From the NCBI GenBank assembly GCA_023433275.1, contig JAEZDN010000005.1, positions 1-27,900 on the forward strand: DNA of 27,900 nucleotides, in the 5' to 3' direction. This stretch comes from Verrucomicrobiota bacterium. GTDB taxonomy: Bacteria; Verrucomicrobiota; Verrucomicrobiia; Opitutales; Opitutaceae. Position 1 is the stretch's first letter, and every line of letters begins with the position of its first letter. The notes beneath the pieces were generated by a model. The model was not told the DNA's origin. It saw only the letters and a program-made list of their open reading frames with translations, and did not search any database. Of this stretch, positions 1-7,082 are shown one piece after another. The translations under genes were made by a program, and so were the position numbers.

Positions 1-321
1 GGCGAGGGTGGGGGACGAGCCGTGACCTTTGAGCGCTGAGCTGGGAGCCAGGCTTCGTGCCATTGCTTGGCGCTTACCGCTTATGCACGAGCGGTGAGCT
101 TTGCGCGGGGGGTTGGGAGCCCGTGACGGGTACCGGATGGGGGCACCCGGCCCACAAAAGAGGACGCGTGCGCGCTCCGCGGACCGAGCGAACTCGGCCC
201 CCACGAGAACGCGCGATGGGGGAATTGGGTTTACGCGATGGCGCCCGGGGGTTGAATGCGGGGCGTGGCTATTTTATTTGGAAAGCGGGAGCGCGGATGG
301 CGGGTTTGTCGATTGCAGGGC
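1..321. other. Gene-free leader region with dispersed repeats
   Basis: I find no convincing gene before the alginate-lyase-like CDS. The overlapping short open frames here are low-complexity translations of GC-rich DNA. Two recognisable repeat pieces are present. One is a GGGCACCCGGCCCACA motif near 140-156, also found near 10708 and 23271. The other is a palindrome at 181-204 (GGACCGAG / CTCGGCCC). The DNA also carries 'gcttaccgcttatgc'-like words, similar to those near 10670. Confidence 0.6.
181..204. repeat. Palindromic repeat, GGACCGAGC family (diverged copy)
   Basis: Arms GGACCGAG and CTCGGCCC flank CGAA, followed by CCCAC. It matches better-preserved copies at 1522, 2168, 2208, 13940, 19217 and 23330, whose consensus is GGACCGAGC, AA, GCTCGGCCCCTACC. 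Confidence 0.6.
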
Positions 322-1497
322 GTGATCTTGAAGGTCGTGGCTTTGACGGTCGCGACTGCGGGCTGGGGGCGGGCGGATGTGCTGCTCGATGATCTTCGCG
401 AGATGGAGCGGAAACGCGTGACGCGGTTGACGGCTTCGGCGATGGAGGCGCGGCCGGTGTCGTTGCGGTCGGCGGCGCTACCGGCCTTTGCGGCGGGCGC
501 GGGGGTGGGCCCGGGGGACTATCTCTCGATGGGCGATTATTGGTGGCCGGATCCGGCGAAGGCGGACGGCCTGCCCTATGTGCGGCGGGATGGGGAGAGC
601 AACCCGGGGAACTTCGACGACCACCGTCGGCTGATGCGCGAGATGCGCGATGCGGTGGCCACGCTCGCGGCGGCGTATGTGGTGTCAGGTGATGCGCGGC
701 ATGCGCGACGCGCGGCGGAATGGCTCGAGGTGTTTTTCGTCGCGCCGGAAACGCGCATGAACCCGCACCTGCGTTTTGCGCAGGCGATCCCGGGCGTGTC
801 ACCGGGGCGGGGGATTGGGATCATCGACACGTTGCACCTGGCGGAGGTCGCGCTGGCGGCGGCGGCGATCGAAGGGGCGCCGGGAGTATCCGCCGCGACG
901 CTCGACGGGGTGCGGGGGTGGTTCACGCATTATCTGCAGTGGATGCGCACGCACCCGAACGGGCTCGAGGAGGCGGCGACGAGGAACAATCACAGCGTGG
1001 CGTACTGGCTGCAGGTCGCGGTGTTTGCGCGTTATACGGGGCGTGAAGCCGACCTCGCGGAGGCGAGGCGGGTTTTTCTCGAGGTGTTGCTGCCGGACCA
1101 GCTCGCGCCCGATGGGAGTTTTCCGCGCGAGCTGGCGCGAACCAAGCCGTACGGTTATTCAATCTTCCAGCTCGATAACGTGGCCCTGCTGACGGAAGTC
1201 CTGTCGACGCCGGGAAACAATCTATGGGCGCACGAGTTGCCCGATGGGCGAAGCGTGGCGCGGGCGGTGGGATTTCTTTATCCGTATCTGGCGGATCGCG
1301 CGGCCTGGCCGTTCGCGAAGGACATCGCGCATTTCGAGGAATGGCCGGTGCGCCAGCCGGCGTTGTTGTTTGCCGGCTATCGGCTGGGACGCCCGGAGTA
1401 TCTGGAATTGTGGCGGCGGCTGGAGCCGGATCCGCAGAACGCCGAGGTGCGGAGAAATATGGCGGTGACGCAACCGGTGTTGTGGGTGCGGAGGTGA
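322..1497 (+). CDS. Secreted alginate lyase family protein (PL5-like)
   Basis: This is probably a secreted or periplasmic polysaccharide lyase of the alginate lyase superfamily (PF05426 type). These enzymes cut uronic-acid polymers by beta-elimination. Visible family features are a GDYWWPDP stretch after the N-terminus, NPHLRFAQAIPG and GIGIIDTLH in mid-protein, and RNNH near residues 221-224, matching the Asn-His pair of PL5 enzymes. RELAR (about 269-273) and YGYS (about 277-280) supply the Arg and Tyr expected downstream. The open frame extends to 256, but starting at GTG 322 or TTG 328 places a short signal peptide (LKVVALTVATAGWGRA) at the N-terminus. AGGG lies 7 nt before TTG 328, so 328 is equally possible. 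The usual length for the family is about 350-420 residues; this is 391. Substrate is not proven; many relatives are annotated only as alginate-lyase domain proteins. Confidence 0.85.
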   Translation: MILKVVALTVATAGWGRADVLLDDLREMERKRVTRLTASAMEARPVSLRSAALPAFAAGAGVGPGDYLSMGDYWWPDPAKADGLPYVRRDGESNPGNFDDHRRLMREMRDAVATLAAAYVVSGDARHARRAAEWLEVFFVAPETRMNPHLRFAQAIPGVSPGRGIGIIDTLHLAEVALAAAAIEGAPGVSAATLDGVRGWFTHYLQWMRTHPNGLEEAATRNNHSVAYWLQVAVFARYTGREADLAEARRVFLEVLLPDQLAPDGSFPRELARTKPYGYSIFQLDNVALLTEVLSTPGNNLWAHELPDGRSVARAVGFLYPYLADRAAWPFAKDIAHFEEWPVRQPALLFAGYRLGRPEYLELWRRLEPDPQNAEVRRNMAVTQPVLWVRR

Positions 1498-1521
1498 GCT
1501 TCGTGGCGGTAGGGGCCGGTT

Positions 1522-1546
1522 GGTAGGGGCCGAGCTTGCTCGGTCC
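1522..1546. repeat. Palindromic repeat, GGACCGAGC family (inverted copy)
   Basis: GGTAGGGGCCGAGC, TT, GCTCGGTCC: the reverse-complement orientation of the copies at 2168 and 13940. A partial copy (GTAGGGGCCGGT) precedes it at 1509-1520. It lies 25 bp after the stop codon of the alginate-lyase-like gene. Confidence 0.75.
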
Positions 1547-1663
1547 TGGGATTGCACGTCCATCCTTTCCCTTGGATCCTTCGCTCTGCTCAGGATGACG
1601 GTGGCGGGTATGTTTTGTACGCTCCAAAGCGGTCAAGCGCGGTGCGCGGTCGAACGGTTCGGT

Positions 1664-1736
1664 TGTAGGGGCGTGGCTCGTCCACGCCCTTGTTTCCCGC
1701 AGCGAGAAAAGGGCGCGGTCAAGCCGCGCCCCTACA
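1664..1736. repeat. Two-hairpin palindromic element (REP/BIME-like), copy 1
   Basis: Outer arms TGTAGGGGCG and CGCCCCTACA enclose two smaller hairpins, GGGCGTGG/CCACGCCC and GGGCGCGG/CCGCGCCC. The architecture resembles bacterial REP/BIME elements. A near-identical copy lies at 16587-16663 and a second, diverged copy at 1921-1993. Confidence 0.8.
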
Positions 1737-1774
1737 TCGAACTGCAATCTTCCGGCGAAGGCCTCTCCCCCGCG

Positions 1775-1857
1775 GTCATCCTGAACGCGGTGAAGGATCC
1801 ACGGAGTCGGCGCACGCCCGTCCTTTCCCTTGGATCCTTCGCTCCGCTCAGGATGAC
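1775..1857. repeat. Inverted repeat of the GGATCCTTC...CAGGATGAC family
   Basis: The left arm 1775-1801 (GTCATCCTG...GAAGGATCCA) and right arm 1831-1857 (TGGATCCTTC...CAGGATGAC) pair over 27 positions with about 4 mismatches in the middle. The arms straddle the tandem-unit junction. Translated pieces of this repeat yield the false 'HPERSEGS' and 'SFAPLRMT' peptides seen in many genomes. Related copies fill 20600-21075. Confidence 0.8.
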
Positions 1858-1920
1858 GGTGGCGGGTATATTTTGTACGCTCCAAAGCGGTGAGCGCGGT
1901 GCGCGGTCGAAGGGTTCGGT

Positions 1921-1993
1921 TGTAGGGGTGTGGCTCGTCCACGCCCTCGGTTCCCGCAGCGAGAAAAGGGCTCGGTCAAGCCGCGCCCCTCCA
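1921..1993. repeat. Two-hairpin palindromic element (REP/BIME-like), copy 2
   Basis: Same element as at 1664-1736, in the second tandem unit. Substitutions weaken the outer stem: TGTAGGGGTG faces CGCCCCTCCA. Confidence 0.75.
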
Positions 1994-2167
1994 TCGAACT
2001 GCAATATTCCGGCGAAGGCCTCTCCCCCGCGGTCATCCTGAACGGAGTGAAGGATCCACGGAGTCGGCGCAGGTCCGTCCTTTCCCTTGGATCCTTCGCT
2101 CTGCTCAGGATGACGGTGGCGGGTATGTTTTGTGCTCTTCAGCGTTGCGGCGGCGTTGCTTTCCAGA

Positions 2168-2232
2168 GGACCGAGCAAGCTCGGCCCCTACCGGCGGGGG
2201 CCGCGACGGACCGCGCAAAGCTCGGCCCTACC
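2168..2232. repeat. Two adjacent GGACCGAGC-family palindromes
   Basis: Copy one (2168-2192) is GGACCGAGC, AA, GCTCGGCCCC, TACC. Copy two (2208-2232) is a diverged GGACCGCGC, AA, AGCTCGGCCC, TACC. Both lie just beyond the 3' end of the minus-strand DUF5107 gene. Confidence 0.75.
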
Positions 2233-2254
2233 GCAAGACGGGGCGAGATGGGTC

Positions 2255-5200
2255 CTACGGGGAGCGCAGGAGGTCGGCGGCGAGGGGGTGGCTGGGGTCG
2301 CGGCGGAGGACTTCGCGCAGGCGGGTGCGACCGGAGGCGGTTTGGCCGAGGCCGAGGAGGGCCTGGGCTTCGAGGAGGAGCGCGGTGGTGGTTTGCCGGG
2401 CCTGCAGGTCGTCGTTGAACAGCAGCATCGTGGGCAGCGAGGTCGCGAAGTAGTCGATCGTGGCCTTCGTGCGCGCGAGGCGGCGCGCATAAATGAGCAG
2501 CGCGCGCAGGAGTTGGCGCGCCTCGCGATCGCGGCCGAGTTGGCGGAGCGCCTGGGCGGAAAACCAGGTCATCTCGGAAAAAGTGCGGACGCTCATGTCC
2601 TGGAAATCGCCCTTGAACTCGGCGGCAATCGTCCAGTGACGGCGCGCGAGGTCGGCGTGGCCGAGGGCGTCGTGTGCCTGTCCGAGCCAGAAGTGGATGT
2701 CGCTGGCGTTGGCCAGCGGGTGGCGCGCCTCGCCGAGATTTTCGGGCACGGCGAGCGCCCGCTCGAACCAGTCGACCGCGGTGGCCGCGTCGCCGGATTC
2801 GAGCGCCTGGCGGCCGAGGGTGAGATGGGTGCGGACATGTTGGCCGAGCACCTGGCCCTCGCCGCCTTCCCACGGTTGGAAGCGGCGCGTGGCAAGGATC
2901 GCGAGCGCGTCGCGGGGGCGTCCGGTTTGATTGCAGAGGGCGCAGTACTCGACGGACAGGTCGTCGCGTTCGGCGAGGAGCCGGGGCGATTTGCGCAAAG
3001 CCGCCAGACGCCGGGCGGGCGGCACGCGGAGGCGCTTCCACAATTGGTCGCGCTCGTAGAGGTAGCGCGCGCTGTGCGGGTCGGCGGCGACGGCGCGCTC
3101 GTAGGCGGTGCGGGCGCGGCGCGGGTCGGCGAGGACGTTGTGATAGGCGATGCCGAGGTTGCGCCAGGCCATGGCGAAGCGCGGGGCGAGGCGGACTGAT
3201 TGCTCCCAGCAGGCGATGGCTTCCCGATGCCGGCGGCGGTCGTAGAGGAGATTGCCCAAATAGAAGGGGGCGCGGGCGTCGCGGGGATTCGCGTGCCGGG
3301 CAAAGGTGAGGACGGCGATGTCCTCGACGCGGGCCGGAAAGCAATAGTCCGGGTTGGCGCGGGCGGCGGCGCGCAGGTGTTGGCGCGCGGTGCGCGCGAG
3401 ACGCTGGTCGCGGCGCGTGTCTCGGTGGCTTTGCCAATGCGCGAGCCACGCGCGCAGGTAATGAATCTGCGGCTCGGTGCCGAGCGAGCCGTCGGGCCGA
3501 TCCGGCGAGGCCGGGGCGGCGCGGGCGAGGAGGGCGAGTCCGTCCGCGAACAAGCCGGCGCGGGCGCAATCGTGGGCGAGGTCGAGGCGCACCTGGTTGT
3601 CGCAGGTGAGCGGACGGCCGGAAAGGTGGAGGGCCCACCAGTCGAGCGGGTCGAGGCGAAGGGTTTCGGCGAGCACGGCGTTGGCCTCGCGCGCGTGGTT
3701 CAGGCGCCGCAGGACGATGACGAGGAGGTTTCGCGCGCGCAGGTTGTCGGTGTCGAGACGGAGCGACCGGTTGAGATGATCGCGGGCCTGCGCCCAGTCG
3801 GCGCGGAGGCAATCGATCTCGGCGAGCGCATGGTAGCTCGCGGCCTGCCAGGCTTGGTTCCAGGTGGCCTTGTAGAACGCAGCGTAGGCCTCGGTGAGCA
3901 GGGCGTCGGGGGCGAGGTCGGGTGGCGTGGTGGGGGAGTGAGGACCGGCGGCGAAGAAACGATGACGCAGGCAGAGACCGAGTTGGTAATGGGCCTCGCC
4001 GTCGGCGGGATTGGGATTGAGGGAGACGAGGCGGGCGACGCTGGCGCGAAGGTGTTTTTCCGCCGCGTCGAATTCGCCGCGTCGTAGGTGCCACCGGCCG
4101 AGCGCGAGATTGCAGCGGGAGTCGCCGGGGTCGCGGCGCAGGGCCTCGCGCCAGTAGGTCTCGGGCATGCGGGTGGCGTGACGATATTGCTCGAGGTGAA
4201 GACCGGTCACGAAGAGCTCGTCGCTGGATTCGATGTCTTGCGGCGCGGCGGGTTCGGTGGCGGGCGCGGGGGCGGATACCGGGGCGAGGGCGCCCCGGCT
4301 CCAGTTGGCGGCCCGGCTCCAGTTGGGGGCGTGCGATGCGGCCTTGGGCGCGTAGGTGAGCAGGGTTTGGCCGGATGCGGTCTTCACACACACGGAGAAG
4401 TCGGGCGAGCGGAGGCGTCCGGATGGACGATGCGTGAACAGGCCGGGGCGATCGGGGGCGAGATCCTGTTTCCACGTGCGGACGCGTTGGCCGCGGTGCA
4501 GCAATTCCACGCGGGCCGAGGGATGAGCGGCGGTGACGGCGACGCCCACGCGGATGACGCCCTTTTCGAACGCGAGGCTGAGGGCGGCGTTTTCGTTGGC
4601 CTGCACGGCCGGGCCGATGTCGCGGAATGGGTACCAGAACTGGCTCCAGGTGCGGGTTTCGCCGGGTTGGAGGTGGGAGAAGTCGGGCTGGTTGTCGGTG
4701 TAGACTCCGGCCATCAACTCGATGTAGGGGGCATACTCGCCGTTTTCGTCGGGGTCGGTGAGGTTGCGATCCCACGCGTAGCCGAACTCATGATTGCCCC
4801 AGGTCCACTGTTTCTTGCCCGGGGAAATGTGATGATTCGCGACGTGGATCAGGCCGGCGCGGGCCTTGTGATCGTAGCCGCCGCAAAAATCCTCGGAGGA
4901 ACCCATCGCCATGTAGGACGTGGGCACGGGAATGTTGGCGTACCAGGAGAGGTCGTCGGGGCGGTAAGGAGGGATGGGGGACGTGGCTGAAACCGGGGTG
5001 GGGGCGTTTCGCGGCGAACGCTCGGAAGAGGAAACCGGGGCGGGGGCGGCGGAAACCGGGGCGAGGGCGCCCCGGCTCCAGGTTTTAGAGGCGGTCGCGT
5101 GGGGTGGGAGGTAGCGGGAGGGGAGTTCGCCCGGAGGAATGCCGTCGCGGCCGCGCGCGCCGTAGTCGACGCCGTAGTAGTGGCCGGTCGCGTGGGGGAA

Positions 5201-5869
5201 GGTGGCGGTGGCGCGCTTCGCGTGGTCGGCGACGTGCGTGGTGTCGGGCGGGAAGAACGACTGGTAACCCTCGTGCACGCGGGTGGCGACGTTGGCCCAC
5301 CAGAGGAAGGTTTGCGCGTCGGGCGTGCGGTTGTGGATGCGCGCGCGGAGTTCCACCTGGGAGCGGCCGGGGTGCAGGCGGACGCCGTGCATGCCTTTCA
5401 TGCGCGCCAAGGGATCGTGTTCGCTCATCCACACGGTGGCCGAGCCGTCGGGGTGGCGCTCGATGGCCACGTCGGTGGGCATGAACGTCGAGGGACGGTG
5501 ATGTTGCGGCCAGTTGAACTCGATGCCGCCGCTGCACCATGGGCCGGCGAGGCTCACGAGGGCGGGCTTGATCACCCGTTGGTGGTAGATCGCGTCGTAG
5601 CGGTTGGTCTTGTCGAGGATCCGGTGGATGCGGCCGCCGAGCTCGGGGAGGAGCACCACCAGGAGGTATTCGTTCTCGAGGAACACGGCTTGCCACGCGC
5701 GGGGCCTGGGCGTCGCGGCGATGCGGTCGGTGCAGGGGAGGGGATAGACGCGGCCGCTGGATCCCTGGTAAACGCGTTTCTCCAGGAACATCGGATTCGG
5801 GTCGGGTCGATGCGGCTCGTAGGTGGGAAGCGTGACGGTTTCCCGGCGGACGGTGACAGGGGAGGGCAT
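2255..5869 (-). CDS. DUF5107 domain protein with C-terminal TPR array
   Basis: The protein has 1204 residues and no evident signal peptide, so it is probably cytoplasmic. Residues about 1-510 match the DUF5107 family: ELGGRIHRILDKTN near 76-89 and GGIEFNWPQHH near 114-124. This fold resembles the galactose-mutarotase-like sugar-binding beta-sandwich (inference). Residues about 540-1204 form TPR-like helical repeats (GDSRCNLALGRWHLRRGEFD, FYLGNLLYDRRRHREA, MAWRNLGIAYHN). I chose ATG 5869 because residues before MPSPVTVRRETVTLP look non-coding and the frame upstream overlaps the divergent regulator. Two linkers (around 4245-4330 and 4989-5083) are made of a dispersed palindromic repeat translated in frame as WSRGALAPVSA. 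No biochemical activity is known to me; the divergent AraC gene and nearby galactokinase suggest a sugar-related role. Confidence 0.85.
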   Translation of the reverse strand: MPSPVTVRRETVTLPTYEPHRPDPNPMFLEKRVYQGSSGRVYPLPCTDRIAATPRPRAWQAVFLENEYLLVVLLPELGGRIHRILDKTNRYDAIYHQRVIKPALVSLAGPWCSGGIEFNWPQHHRPSTFMPTDVAIERHPDGSATVWMSEHDPLARMKGMHGVRLHPGRSQVELRARIHNRTPDAQTFLWWANVATRVHEGYQSFFPPDTTHVADHAKRATATFPHATGHYYGVDYGARGRDGIPPGELPSRYLPPHATASKTWSRGALAPVSAAPAPVSSSERSPRNAPTPVSATSPIPPYRPDDLSWYANIPVPTSYMAMGSSEDFCGGYDHKARAGLIHVANHHISPGKKQWTWGNHEFGYAWDRNLTDPDENGEYAPYIELMAGVYTDNQPDFSHLQPGETRTWSQFWYPFRDIGPAVQANENAALSLAFEKGVIRVGVAVTAAHPSARVELLHRGQRVRTWKQDLAPDRPGLFTHRPSGRLRSPDFSVCVKTASGQTLLTYAPKAASHAPNWSRAANWSRGALAPVSAPAPATEPAAPQDIESSDELFVTGLHLEQYRHATRMPETYWREALRRDPGDSRCNLALGRWHLRRGEFDAAEKHLRASVARLVSLNPNPADGEAHYQLGLCLRHRFFAAGPHSPTTPPDLAPDALLTEAYAAFYKATWNQAWQAASYHALAEIDCLRADWAQARDHLNRSLRLDTDNLRARNLLVIVLRRLNHAREANAVLAETLRLDPLDWWALHLSGRPLTCDNQVRLDLAHDCARAGLFADGLALLARAAPASPDRPDGSLGTEPQIHYLRAWLAHWQSHRDTRRDQRLARTARQHLRAAARANPDYCFPARVEDIAVLTFARHANPRDARAPFYLGNLLYDRRRHREAIACWEQSVRLAPRFAMAWRNLGIAYHNVLADPRRARTAYERAVAADPHSARYLYERDQLWKRLRVPPARRLAALRKSPRLLAERDDLSVEYCALCNQTGRPRDALAILATRRFQPWEGGEGQVLGQHVRTHLTLGRQALESGDAATAVDWFERALAVPENLGEARHPLANASDIHFWLGQAHDALGHADLARRHWTIAAEFKGDFQDMSVRTFSEMTWFSAQALRQLGRDREARQLLRALLIYARRLARTKATIDYFATSLPTMLLFNDDLQARQTTTALLLEAQALLGLGQTASGRTRLREVLRRDPSHPLAADLLRSP
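4279..4326. repeat. Palindromic element (NGGG-loop family) inside the DUF5107 gene, plus 18-bp duplication
   Basis: CCGGGGCG (4279-4286), loop AGGG, CGCCCCGG (4291-4298) is a perfect 8-bp stem. It is followed by a direct duplication of CCCGGCTCCAGTTGG at 4294-4308 and 4312-4326. The period is 18 bp, so the reading frame is kept. Translated on the minus strand it gives NWSR-AA-NWSR-GALAPVSA. Confidence 0.85.
4989..5082. repeat. Three degenerate copies of the NGGG-loop palindrome inside the DUF5107 gene
   Basis: GAAACCGGGG-type starts occur at 4989, 5031 and 5052. The last is complete: stem CCGGGGCG 5056-5063, loop AGGG, CGCCCCGG 5068-5075, tail CTCCAG. On the minus strand they translate as WSRGALAPVSA, APAPVSS and APTPVSA, all in the frame of the protein. 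The complete copy matches those at 4279, 22141 and 23384. Confidence 0.85.
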
Positions 5870-5911
5870 GGAGGGGTGGGACGATCCTACAGCACGCTCG
5901 AAGGATGAACA
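5870..5911. promoter_or_regulatory. 42-bp divergent intergenic region
   Basis: The start codons of the DUF5107 gene (minus) and the AraC-type gene (plus) are only 42 bp apart if the chosen starts are right, so their promoters must overlap or lie within the coding sequences. AAGGA at 5901-5905 serves as ribosome binding site for the plus-strand gene. I see no clear operator palindrome. Confidence 0.5.
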
Positions 5912-6844
5912 ATGGACAGGATGACGGAAAACCTGCACGATCCTGCACTCGACATGGTGAAATCAGCCTCTCGACGCGATGGCTTTGCCGGGCAGCACAT
6001 GATCGTGCTGCCGGAGCCGATGCGCGTGGAGGCGCGGCGGCATGCGTTGTTGCGCGGGTTGCATGTGACGGACGCGGGGTATTTCCCGTCGGCGAAGGAC
6101 CACCTGGTTGAGCGGCCGCAGGGCGTTGGCACGACCTTGATGATCCTTTGCCTGAAAGGCGCGGGGTGGTGTCGGGTGGAGGATGGGCAGCGCGCGGTGC
6201 AGGCGGGGGACGTGGTGTGGTTGCCGGCGGGGACGCCGCACGCCTATGGGACGGCGGACGATCCCTGGAGCATTGCGTGGGTGCACTTCGCCGGCGAGGA
6301 GGTGGCGCCTTGGCGGGAGTTCATCCGGTCGTGCGCGGGGGTGGATGACATGATTTTCCGGTTGCCGCCGGACAATGTGGACGAGGTGGCGCTGGATCGC
6401 GTGTATGCGCGGTTGGAGCGGGGGCTCGCGCTGCGGCATCAGCTGGCGGCGGCGGCGGCCTTGCGGGTTTCGCTGTGCAAGATCGGGGAGATCCTGGTGG
6501 AGCGGCATGGTGTTCGCACGGCGCGCGAGCGTGTGGCGGCGTCGGTGGAGGCGTTGCGGCAGGACTGGTTGCGACCGCATCGGTTGGAGGAGTTGGCGAC
6601 GGGAGCGGGCATGTCGGTGACGCATTATTGCGCGCACTTCCGCGAGCTGACGGGTTTTGCGCCGATCGATTTCCTGATCCGGCAGCGCGTGGCGCAGGCG
6701 GCCCGTCTGCTGGCCACGACGCGGCTCACGGTGGCGGAGGTCGCGGCGGCGTGCGGGTATGAGGACCCGTATTATTTCACGCGGTGTTTTCGGCGCGTGA
6801 TGGGTTGTTCGCCGCAGCGGTATCGGAAAGTGCCGAAGGGGTGA
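5912..6844 (+). CDS. AraC family transcriptional regulator
   Basis: The 310-residue protein joins an N-terminal cupin-like sensing domain (about 20-170, with GAGWCRVEDGQRAVQAGDVVWLPAGTPH) to a C-terminal pair of AraC helix-turn-helix motifs (about 205-305). The latter contain LEELATGAGMSVTHYCAHFRE and the signature VAEVAAACGYEDPYYFTRCFRR, ending at SPQRYRK. Such proteins usually activate genes in response to a sugar or related ligand. ATG 5912 is preferred over ATG 5921 and 5954 because AAGGA lies 6 nt upstream. Its divergence from the DUF5107 gene makes that gene the most likely target (inference). The ligand cannot be told from sequence. Confidence 0.93.
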   Translation: MDRMTENLHDPALDMVKSASRRDGFAGQHMIVLPEPMRVEARRHALLRGLHVTDAGYFPSAKDHLVERPQGVGTTLMILCLKGAGWCRVEDGQRAVQAGDVVWLPAGTPHAYGTADDPWSIAWVHFAGEEVAPWREFIRSCAGVDDMIFRLPPDNVDEVALDRVYARLERGLALRHQLAAAAALRVSLCKIGEILVERHGVRTARERVAASVEALRQDWLRPHRLEELATGAGMSVTHYCAHFRELTGFAPIDFLIRQRVAQAARLLATTRLTVAEVAAACGYEDPYYFTRCFRRVMGCSPQRYRKVPKG

Positions 6845-6932
6845 GGGGAAAGACGAGGGTGTGAGGAGGTGAGGGATAGGAAAGACGAGGGTGTGAGGAG
6901 GTGAGGGTGTGAGGGTGTGAGGATGGGACTGG
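6845..6932. repeat. Degenerate tandem GTGTGAGG-rich repeat
   Basis: Two copies of a 28-32-bp unit reading GAAAGACGAGGGTGTGAGGA, plus shorter GTGAGGGT units, follow the AraC stop codon. A related stretch is found at 10528-10585, near the start of the cupin gene. It is purine-rich on the plus strand and codes for nothing recognisable. Confidence 0.75.
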
Positions 6933-7011
6933 ATGTAGGAGCCTGTTTACAGGCGAAGGGGGCGCTCGTGGTCGGCGCGGGTGCTGATCGCCTGTAAACA
7001 GGCTCCTACAT
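6933..7011. repeat. Perfect 24-bp inverted repeat (GTAGGAGC family)
   Basis: The arms at 6933-6956 (ATGTAGGAGCCTGTTTACAG, then GCGA) and 6988-7011 are exact reverse complements separated by 31 bp. Each arm also has its own small dyad, CCTGT/ACAGG. It lies between the AraC gene and galactokinase. The TGTAGGAGC...GCTCCTACA ends resemble known REP sequences of other bacteria. A diverged relative is at 17323-17386. It could act as a strong RNA hairpin, but there is no T-tract of a classic terminator. Confidence 0.85.
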
Positions 7012-7082
7012 AAAAGGGCGAGGGACGGAGGCGGGGATTTGTTTGCTCGACAGGGGAATCGTCGGGGGGATGCACTAGCGGG

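Larger units (their letters stand above)
1563..2135. repeat. Tandem repeat, about 2.2 units of 257-258 bp
   Basis: The block starting TCCTTTCCCTTGGATCCTTC at 1563 restarts at 1821 and again at 2078, giving periods of 258 and 257. The third unit stops after about 58 bp. Each full unit contains a TGGATCCTTC / CAGGATGAC segment, a CTCCAAAGCGGT segment, a two-hairpin palindrome starting TGTAGGGG, and the inverted partner GTCATCCTGAACG...GAAGGATCCA. The units differ by scattered substitutions, so the duplication is not brand new. No coding role is evident. Confidence 0.9.
1498..2254. other. 757-bp gene-free block filled with palindromic and tandem repeats
   Basis: No real gene is seen. Open frames here translate into the stereotyped 'HPERSEGS', 'LRMT' and 'GPSKLGPY' peptides that arise from dispersed repeats. 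The block holds a copy of the GGACCGAGC palindrome at each side and a 258-bp tandem repeat in the middle. It separates the end of the alginate-lyase-like gene from the convergent end of the DUF5107 gene. Confidence 0.8.

Noticed and set aside
1563..2135. Possible CRISPR array
   Set aside because: Units are 258 bp, contiguous and differ by substitutions; there are no short repeats separated by unique spacers, and no cas genes.
1520..2178. Several open frames of 60-340 residues in the repeat block
   Set aside because: They encode HPERSEGS, LRMT and GPSKLGPY peptides, which arise from dispersed non-coding repeats.
2139..4775. 878-residue open frame on the minus strand
   Set aside because: It overlaps the DUF5107-TPR gene in another frame and translates to Arg/Pro-rich low-complexity sequence, typical of out-of-frame GC-rich coding DNA.
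2132..4990. Consecutive long open frames on the plus strand (355, 295 and 300 residues)
   Set aside because: Antisense to the DUF5107 gene, with Gly/Val/Glu-rich composition and no domain features.
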